The translations under genes were made by a program, and so were the position numbers. 64,000 bases of DNA from CAYSUS01 sp964434165 (GTDB taxonomy: Bacteria > Planctomycetota > Planctomycetia > Pirellulales > Thermoguttaceae): positions 1 through 64,000 of the forward strand of contig CAYSUS010000020.1 of the NCBI GenBank assembly GCA_964434165.1, written 5' to 3'. Shown here in pieces: positions 59,610 to 64,000 of the stretch. The notes beneath the pieces are model-generated. The model saw only the letters and a list, made by a program, of their open reading frames with translations. It did no database searches and was not told the origin of the DNA. The number at the start of each line of letters is the position of its first letter. The first letter of the stretch is position 1.

Positions 59610-61103
59610 ATGAAGCTCCAGCAACTGCTCGAACACCACGGACTGTCCTCCAACCCCTTCGCCGACGAGGATGCGCAGACCGATCGCATCTTCAAGGGGC
59701 ACTGCATCGACCACGCCTACCATCCCACCTGGGACAAGATCTATGGCAGCCCCGCGGAGCCGGCCACGGCGATCGTGTTCGGCGAGAAGGGCTCGGGCAA
59801 GACGGCCCTGGGCCTTCAGATCATACGCCACCTGGCCGACTACAACCTCGAGCATCCCGATCGGCGGGTGTTCGTGATCCGCTACGACGATTTCAATCCC
59901 TACCTGGACCGCTTCCGCGAGCGTTTCCGTGGACGCCGCCGGCAGGTTCGCCGCGCCCTGGCGCGGTGGAAGCTCTGGGACCACATGGACGCGATCCTCG
60001 CCCTGGGCGTGACGCAGCTCGTCGATCGCGCGGCGGGTGCCAGCCAGACCAGCCATCCGGCCGCGTTCGACGAGAAGCCGCTGCCCGTCGCCTCCCTCCA
60101 GGCGCCCCAGGTCCGCGACCTGCTGCTCCTGTGCGCCTGCTACGACCAGTCGACCTCGGAGACCCCCGAGGCCCGCTGGCGCCAGCTCCGCCGACTCGCC
60201 CGGTTCTCGACGTGGCGATCCCGATGGGATCTGGCCGTGGGCCTGGCGGTCGCGATCGTGCTGGTGGCGCTGGTGGTCGGACTGGGGCAGTGGTCGTGGC
60301 TGATTCACCCCTGGATCTACCTGATCGCGGCGGCGGCGTGGCTGCCGCGCCTCTTCCGGCTGGGAAAGTGGCAGTACCGCGCGTGGCGGATCGTGCGCAA
60401 CACCCGCGTGCTCAATCAGAACGCGTCGATCCTTCGCCGCCTCCTGATGCGCTTCGCCACCAGCCAGATCGTCGGCCAGCCCCTTCCCGAGCACCAGCGC
60501 ACCGACGACCGCTACGAGATGCTCGCCAAGCTCCAGACCGTGCTCCGCGGTCTGGGATTCGAGGGCGTCGTCGTCCTGGTCGATCGAGTCGATGAGCCTT
60601 ACCTGATCAACGGCTCGGCCGAGCTGATGCGCGCGCTCATCTGGCCGCTGTTGGACAACAAGCTGCTGAAGCACCCGGGCCTGGGGTTCAAGCTGCTCCT
60701 TCCCGACGAGCTCTCGTACTTCATCGACCGCGAGGACCGCGAGTTCCACGAACGGGCCCGGCTGGACAAGCAGAACCTCGTCCGTTCGCTCCAGTGGACC
60801 GGGCAGTCGCTGTACGACCTGGCCAACGTGCGCCTGGAGGCCTGCGCCGCCCCCGACCGCAAGCCCACGCTGCGCGATCTGTTCGACGACGCCGTGGACG
60901 ACCGCCGCCTCATGGCGGCCATGCAATCGCTCCGCGTGCCGCGCCACCTGTTCAAGTTCATGTACCGGCTTCTGGTGACGCACACCAACGCGCATTCCGA
61001 TCAGGAGCCGGTCTGGAAGATCGGCGTCTCCACCTTTGAGACCGTGCTCGCTCTGTACCAGCGCGACCAGGACGCCTTCGATCGCGGCGTCGGCGCGGTG
61101 TGA
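59610..61103 (+). CDS. Membrane P-loop NTPase, KAP-like
   Basis: A 497-residue protein. Walker A is GEKGSGKTA (58-66) and a Walker B-like VVLVDRVDEP (321-330) follows much later. Two membrane segments (207-226 and 233-247) lie between them, so the P-loop domain is split by a membrane insert, the hallmark of KAP-type NTPases. Charged helices fill the rest. Such proteins are membrane-bound ATPases with effector or signalling roles. It lies 46 nt after the GYF_2 gene on the same strand and probably shares its transcript. Confidence 0.75.
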   Translation: MKLQQLLEHHGLSSNPFADEDAQTDRIFKGHCIDHAYHPTWDKIYGSPAEPATAIVFGEKGSGKTALGLQIIRHLADYNLEHPDRRVFVIRYDDFNPYLDRFRERFRGRRRQVRRALARWKLWDHMDAILALGVTQLVDRAAGASQTSHPAAFDEKPLPVASLQAPQVRDLLLLCACYDQSTSETPEARWRQLRRLARFSTWRSRWDLAVGLAVAIVLVALVVGLGQWSWLIHPWIYLIAAAAWLPRLFRLGKWQYRAWRIVRNTRVLNQNASILRRLLMRFATSQIVGQPLPEHQRTDDRYEMLAKLQTVLRGLGFEGVVVLVDRVDEPYLINGSAELMRALIWPLLDNKLLKHPGLGFKLLLPDELSYFIDREDREFHERARLDKQNLVRSLQWTGQSLYDLANVRLEACAAPDRKPTLRDLFDDAVDDRRLMAAMQSLRVPRHLFKFMYRLLVTHTNAHSDQEPVWKIGVSTFETVLALYQRDQDAFDRGVGAV

Positions 61104-61289
61104 CCCCCCAGGGCTTTCCAAGTCTCATCCGCTGACCGGCGGTCAAGCGGGCAAGGGCCTGGTCAACTCGTCTTGACGCTCTTCGTGCTTCCTGCGACAC
61201 TCCCCCGCCCTTGCAGGACGGCGGCCGGGGATCGCCCCCCGGACCGAGGCATGACACGCAGGCGTCGCGAGACCCAGGAGACCGAAAGG

Positions 61290-61934
61290 ATGCGAAGCCA
61301 CGGATGGACCTTGCTGCTGGCAATAATCCCCCTCACGCTCCTCGGCTGTGGCCAGACATCGGGTGATGCCGACGGCGAGCAGGCCGCGACCGCCAACGCG
61401 GATAGCGATGCCGGTCGGAGCGCTGAAGAGAAGCCCCAGTCGCACTCCAAGCCGAAGCTGGACGGTCCGGCGGCCGCGGTGTACGAGTTTCTCGAAGCGG
61501 TGCGCTCCGGCGACGATGCCACGGCCGACCAGATGCTCACTACCGTGGCCCGGCAGAAGACCCAGGAAATGAACATGGTCGTGGCCCCTCCGGGCAGCGA
61601 CACGGCCCGATTCCAGGTCGGCAAGGCCGAGATCCTGCCCGACGATCGAGCGAAAGTCGATTGCACCTGGACCGACCGCGACATCGACGGAACGATCCGT
61701 ACCGATGAGATCATCTGGGTGCTGCGCAAGGAGACCGAGGGCTGGCGGATCGGCGGCATGGTGGCCACCGTGTTCCCCGACACGGACCCGGTGATGCTCA
61801 ACTTCGAGGACCCCGAGGGGATGATCCGGAAGCAGGAGGAGATCAAGAAGGAGATGGATCGGCGCATGATGGCCGCCCGGGCGAAGACCGAGCCGGGGAA
61901 GCAACCTGGCGCGGAGGAGCCGATCCGACGTTAG
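61290..61934 (+). CDS. Lipoprotein of unknown function
   Basis: A 214-residue protein. The ATG at 61290 follows CAGGAG and gives MRSHGWTLLLAIIPLTLLGC, with the lipobox cysteine at residue 20. After a charged linker the mature domain (about 60-180; AAVYEFLEAVRSGDDATADQ, then VARQKTQEMNM) looks like an NTF2-like alpha+beta fold, as in DUF4878-type lipoproteins. The C-terminus is Lys/Glu/Arg-rich. It stands before a strong terminator. The NTF2-like reading is tentative. Confidence 0.72.
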   Translation: MRSHGWTLLLAIIPLTLLGCGQTSGDADGEQAATANADSDAGRSAEEKPQSHSKPKLDGPAAAVYEFLEAVRSGDDATADQMLTTVARQKTQEMNMVVAPPGSDTARFQVGKAEILPDDRAKVDCTWTDRDIDGTIRTDEIIWVLRKETEGWRIGGMVATVFPDTDPVMLNFEDPEGMIRKQEEIKKEMDRRMMAARAKTEPGKQPGAEEPIRR

Positions 61935-61981
61935 CCGAGCTCCTAACCTCCGCCGCGCGATCAACTTAGTGAGAAAGCAAT

Positions 61982-62016
61982 CGGGAGGCCCCCAGGTGGG
62001 GGCCTCCCGTTTTCCG
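61982..62016 (+). terminator. Strong intrinsic terminator after the lipoprotein gene
   Basis: CGGGAGGCCCCC (61982-61993) pairs perfectly with GGGGGCCTCCCG (61998-62009) around an AGGT loop, followed by TTTTCCGTTT. It ends the plus-strand transcript about 50 nt after the lipoprotein stop. Confidence 0.9.
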
Positions 62017-62124
62017 TTTCTTGGTGTCGCGCGTCGGACGTGGCGTACACTTCCGGAGACATTCTCCGCAAAATTCCTAGACAGCCGATTTGCCGCAGCA
62101 CGCAGGGTTTGTCAGGCTAGCGGC

Positions 62125-62152
62125 TTGACAATGCGATCAGCCATGCTAGCTT
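62125..62152 (+). promoter_or_regulatory. Promoter of the cysteine-repeat gene
   Basis: A perfect TTGACA (62125-62130) is followed after 16 bp by TAGCTT (62147-62152), preceded by TGC to give an extended -10. The predicted leader of about 200 nt is long. Confidence 0.6.
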
Positions 62153-62362
62153 AACGTTCTAAGTTGCGTATTCGCTTCCACCCGACCCGGACCACCGAGG
62201 TATCACAGGGCAACCCTTAAGGTCTGGGCTGCGTGGTGCAATCGCCTTTGGGCGGCTCCCCGCCGTGCTGGCCGTCGGCTGACGGGGAGTGAATACTGCG
62301 AGACGGCACTACAGCGAATTCCTTGACGCTACGGTACCTGTTTGTCTGTTGGAGGATCCCGA
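62153..62362 (+). other. Long 5' leader of the cysteine-repeat gene
   Basis: About 200 nt between the predicted promoter and the ATG. Several short G/C-rich inverted stretches (GGGCGGCTCCCCGCC; CCGTCGGCTGACGG) allow stable folding, but I cannot match a known riboswitch. It contains the ribosome binding site GGAGG at 62351-62355. Confidence 0.4.
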
Positions 62363-62902
62363 ATGAATCGCACGCGTATGATCTGCATCGTGGCCATCGT
62401 CGCGGTGCTCGGCCTGTTCCTGCTGAGCGCCGACGCCGACGCCGCTCGGACCTGCCGTCCGAAGACCTGTGCGCCGAAGACCTGCGAGCCGGCCACGTGT
62501 GCCCCGGCCGCCTGCGAGCCGGCCACCTGCGCTCCGAAGACCTGCCGTCCGCGGCGCTGCCGTGTCCGCACTTGCCGTCCCAAGACCTGCTGCGAGGTCC
62601 AGACGTGCGAGCCCAAGACGTGCTGCCCGCCGCCGACCTGCGAGCCCAAGACGTGCTGCCCGGACCCCTGCTGCCCGCCGACCTGCTGTGCGAAGCCGAC
62701 GCTTCGCGAGCGGATGGCGGCTCGCCGCGCTGCCCGTCGGGCCGCTCGCACCTGCTGCGCTCCGACCTGCTGCCCGCCCCCGACCTGCTGCCCGGACCCC
62801 TGCGCTCCGAAGACCTGCGAGCCCGCTCCTTGCGAGCCGGCCGCTCCGGCGGAGGAGCCCGCTCCGGCAGCTCCCCCGGCTCCCAAGCCCAAGGCTGCCT
62901 GA
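62363..62902 (+). CDS. Secreted cysteine-pentad repeat protein
   Basis: A 179-residue protein with a strong ribosome binding site and signal peptide (MNRTRMICIVAIVAVLGLFL, cleavage near ADA-AR). The mature part is a run of five-residue units ending in Cys: RPKTC, APKTC, EPATC, APKTC, EPKTC, and a CC-type variant (TCCPPPTCEPKTCC). I count about 30 Cys in the mature protein. An Arg/Ala-rich helix (about 109-127) interrupts the repeats, and the end is Pro/Ala-rich. It could be a disulphide-linked wall or matrix protein or a metal-binding protein. It does not resemble a family I know. Confidence 0.85.
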   Translation: MNRTRMICIVAIVAVLGLFLLSADADAARTCRPKTCAPKTCEPATCAPAACEPATCAPKTCRPRRCRVRTCRPKTCCEVQTCEPKTCCPPPTCEPKTCCPDPCCPPTCCAKPTLRERMAARRAARRAARTCCAPTCCPPPTCCPDPCAPKTCEPAPCEPAAPAEEPAPAAPPAPKPKAA

Positions 62903-62984
62903 GCCGCATCGGGGAGGATAGCAGGAGTCCCTCAACCGGTGCTTGCCCTGTGGGCTCCGTGCTGAGGGGCTGATCCTGTTGCTC

Positions 62985-63021
62985 AAGCCGGATCCGCTTC
63001 GGCGGGTCCGGCTTCCTTTTT
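62985..63021 (+). terminator. Intrinsic terminator after the cysteine-repeat gene
   Basis: AAGCCGGATCCGC (62985-62997) pairs with GCGGGTCCGGCTT (63002-63014), with one G-U pair, around a TTCG tetraloop; TTTTT follows at 63017-63021. A textbook terminator. Confidence 0.92.
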
Positions 63022-63238
63022 GCGCACGCGGGCTGGCAGGCTCGTCCGTTCGCCGCCTGGTACGGCGACCGCGGCAGGCCCGGTCGCAGAACGCTAACGT
63101 GCTTGCCGGCGGAGACTTGCAGTGCACGGGTTTCCCCCTTCCGCCGCCCCGTGCCGTTCTGGTACAGTACGCGGGTTTTCCATGGATCGCCTCGCGGCAA
63201 GCGCGGCGCCCCGGATGGCCCCCAACGGAACGCCTTCG
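63022..63238. other. Intergenic region before glmS
   Basis: 217 bp between the terminator and glmS. TACAGT (63163-63168) is a possible -10 without a good -35. I see no glmS-ribozyme-like core. Confidence 0.4.
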
Positions 63239-64000
63239 ATGTGCGGAATTGTCGGCTACGTCGGTCCCCGTCAGGCCGTGGACTACCTGGTCGGAGGACT
63301 CCGTCGCCTGGAGTATCGCGGCTACGACAGCGCGGGGGTCGCCGTGATCTCGACCGAACGCCGCCTTCAAGTCGCCAAGACCGCGGGCCGCATCGCCTGC
63401 CTGGAGCAGCAGCTTCTCGACTTGCCCTGCCCGGGCCACAACGGCATCGGGCACACGCGCTGGGCCACGCACGGGTCGGCGAGCGACGTCAACGCCCACC
63501 CGCACCTGGGCGGCGACGGCGAGGTGGCCATCGTCCATAACGGGGTAATCGAGAACTACCACGTCCTTCGCCAGCGCCTCGAGGCCGAAGGCTACGTCTT
63601 CCAGTCGGCCACCGACACGGAAGTCATCGCCCACCTGATTGCCGACGCCTTGCGGACCCTGCCCGCGGACCCCGATCCGGCCGCCTCCGGATACCGATCG
63701 CTGGTGGCCGCGGTCCAGGCTTCGCTGGCGCAGCTCCAGGGCACCTACGGCCTGGCCGTGCTCTTCCGCGACTGGCCCGAGGTGCTCCTCGCCGCGCGGC
63801 GCGGGAGTCCGTTGATCGTCGGCGTGGGCCAGGGCGAGCACTTCGTGGGCAGCGACGCCTCGCCGCTGGTGGGCCACACCGACAAGATCGTCTATCTGGC
63901 CGACCACGAGCTGGCCGTGCTGACCGGCGGCTCGATCCGCGTGATCCACCGCGACCAGGGGCATGTTCGCCACGCCGTGGAGACCCTCTCCATCGAGTCG
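63239..64000 (+). CDS. glmS: Glutamine-fructose-6-phosphate aminotransferase (5' part)
   Basis: 254 residues of the N-terminal half, running off the end of the window. It starts MCGIVGYVG, where Cys2 is the catalytic residue of the class II glutamine amidotransferase domain after removal of Met. RRLEYRGYDSAG, GIGHTRWATHG and GEVAIVHNGVIENY confirm the family. The enzyme makes glucosamine 6-phosphate from fructose 6-phosphate and glutamine, for wall and lipid A sugars. Start and family are certain; the isomerase half lies outside the window. Confidence 0.97.
   Translation, partial: MCGIVGYVGPRQAVDYLVGGLRRLEYRGYDSAGVAVISTERRLQVAKTAGRIACLEQQLLDLPCPGHNGIGHTRWATHGSASDVNAHPHLGGDGEVAIVHNGVIENYHVLRQRLEAEGYVFQSATDTEVIAHLIADALRTLPADPDPAASGYRSLVAAVQASLAQLQGTYGLAVLFRDWPEVLLAARRGSPLIVGVGQGEHFVGSDASPLVGHTDKIVYLADHELAVLTGGSIRVIHRDQGHVRHAVETLSIES

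Noticed and set aside
62153..62362. Riboswitch in the leader of the cysteine-repeat gene
   Set aside because: Stable folding is possible but no known class fits. It is listed only as a long leader.
63022..63238. glmS ribozyme upstream of glmS
   Set aside because: No matching core could be seen, and the ribozyme is known mainly from Firmicutes.
62309..63973. Minus-strand frames across the cysteine-repeat gene and glmS
   Set aside because: The periodic repeat opens several frames at once. The plus-strand frame has a signal peptide, ribosome binding site and terminator.

Overview
The window is a very GC-rich, gene-dense chromosomal segment, almost certainly from a planctomycete and probably a metagenome-assembled genome, since there is one 100-N scaffold gap at 15293-15392. 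The assignment rests on the mix of families: secreted DUF1080, DUF4838 and GH123/DUF4091-type sugar-degrading proteins, a GYF_2 zinc-ribbon membrane protein, EF-hand and HEAT-repeat secreted proteins, a type II secretion-like cluster with PilM/PilN/PilO-type assembly proteins, and many secreted proteins without recognisable domains. No phage, integrase, transposase, CRISPR array or rRNA was seen. All calls come from reading the sequence; no database search was run.

Layout. 1-4.5 kb: tRNA-Asn with its own promoter and terminator, an anti-sigma kinase plus STAS antagonist pair (partner switching) behind a strong promoter, several unknown secreted or membrane proteins, and a stand-alone CheY-type receiver. 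4.7-9.1 kb: an acyl-CoA/ACP synthetase and two unknown envelope proteins. 9.2-19.8 kb: a minus-strand secretion/pseudopilus operon in the order gspE, F, G, H, I, J, K, a PilM-PilN fusion and a PilO-type protein with a C-terminal PilP/GspC-like segment; there is no secretin or prepilin peptidase here. 20-29 kb: a Spy-like protein, an EF-hand protein, a polysaccharide-degradation cluster (DUF1080, beta-helix protein, DUF4838), greA with an attenuator-like leader, and a sugar-porter MFS. 29.4-35.6 kb: a co-directional run of a URO-D-like protein, a HAD phosphatase, uncharacterised protein X1, an HldE-type PfkB kinase, a GmhA-type SIS protein and X2, a paralogue of X1. 35.7-49.6 kb: an S9 peptidase, envelope proteins, tyrS, ispD, an HDAC-like deacetylase, HEAT proteins, a small ferredoxin and a frameshifted gene relic. 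49.9-64 kb: an alkyltransferase-like/endonuclease V fusion, a giant GH123-like enzyme, a DUF900 lipoprotein, a GYF_2 protein, a membrane KAP-like NTPase, a lipoprotein, a cysteine-repeat secreted protein and the 5' part of glmS.

Two palindromic repeat families run through the window. Family A (CCCTCTCCC...GGGAGAGGG) forms an array inside gspI between its start codon and its prepilin motif, flanked by a 6-bp duplication and kept in frame by a 126-nt (42-codon) period. Family B (about 33 nt, AGACTTCCGAAGTCTT and its complement) is translated into the leader of gspH and the C-terminus of X1, and sits at most gene junctions of the 31.7-35.7 kb operon. The strongest leads are the repeat-built prepilin leaders, the X1/kinase/isomerase/X2 locus, the greA leader terminator, and the cysteine-pentad secreted protein.
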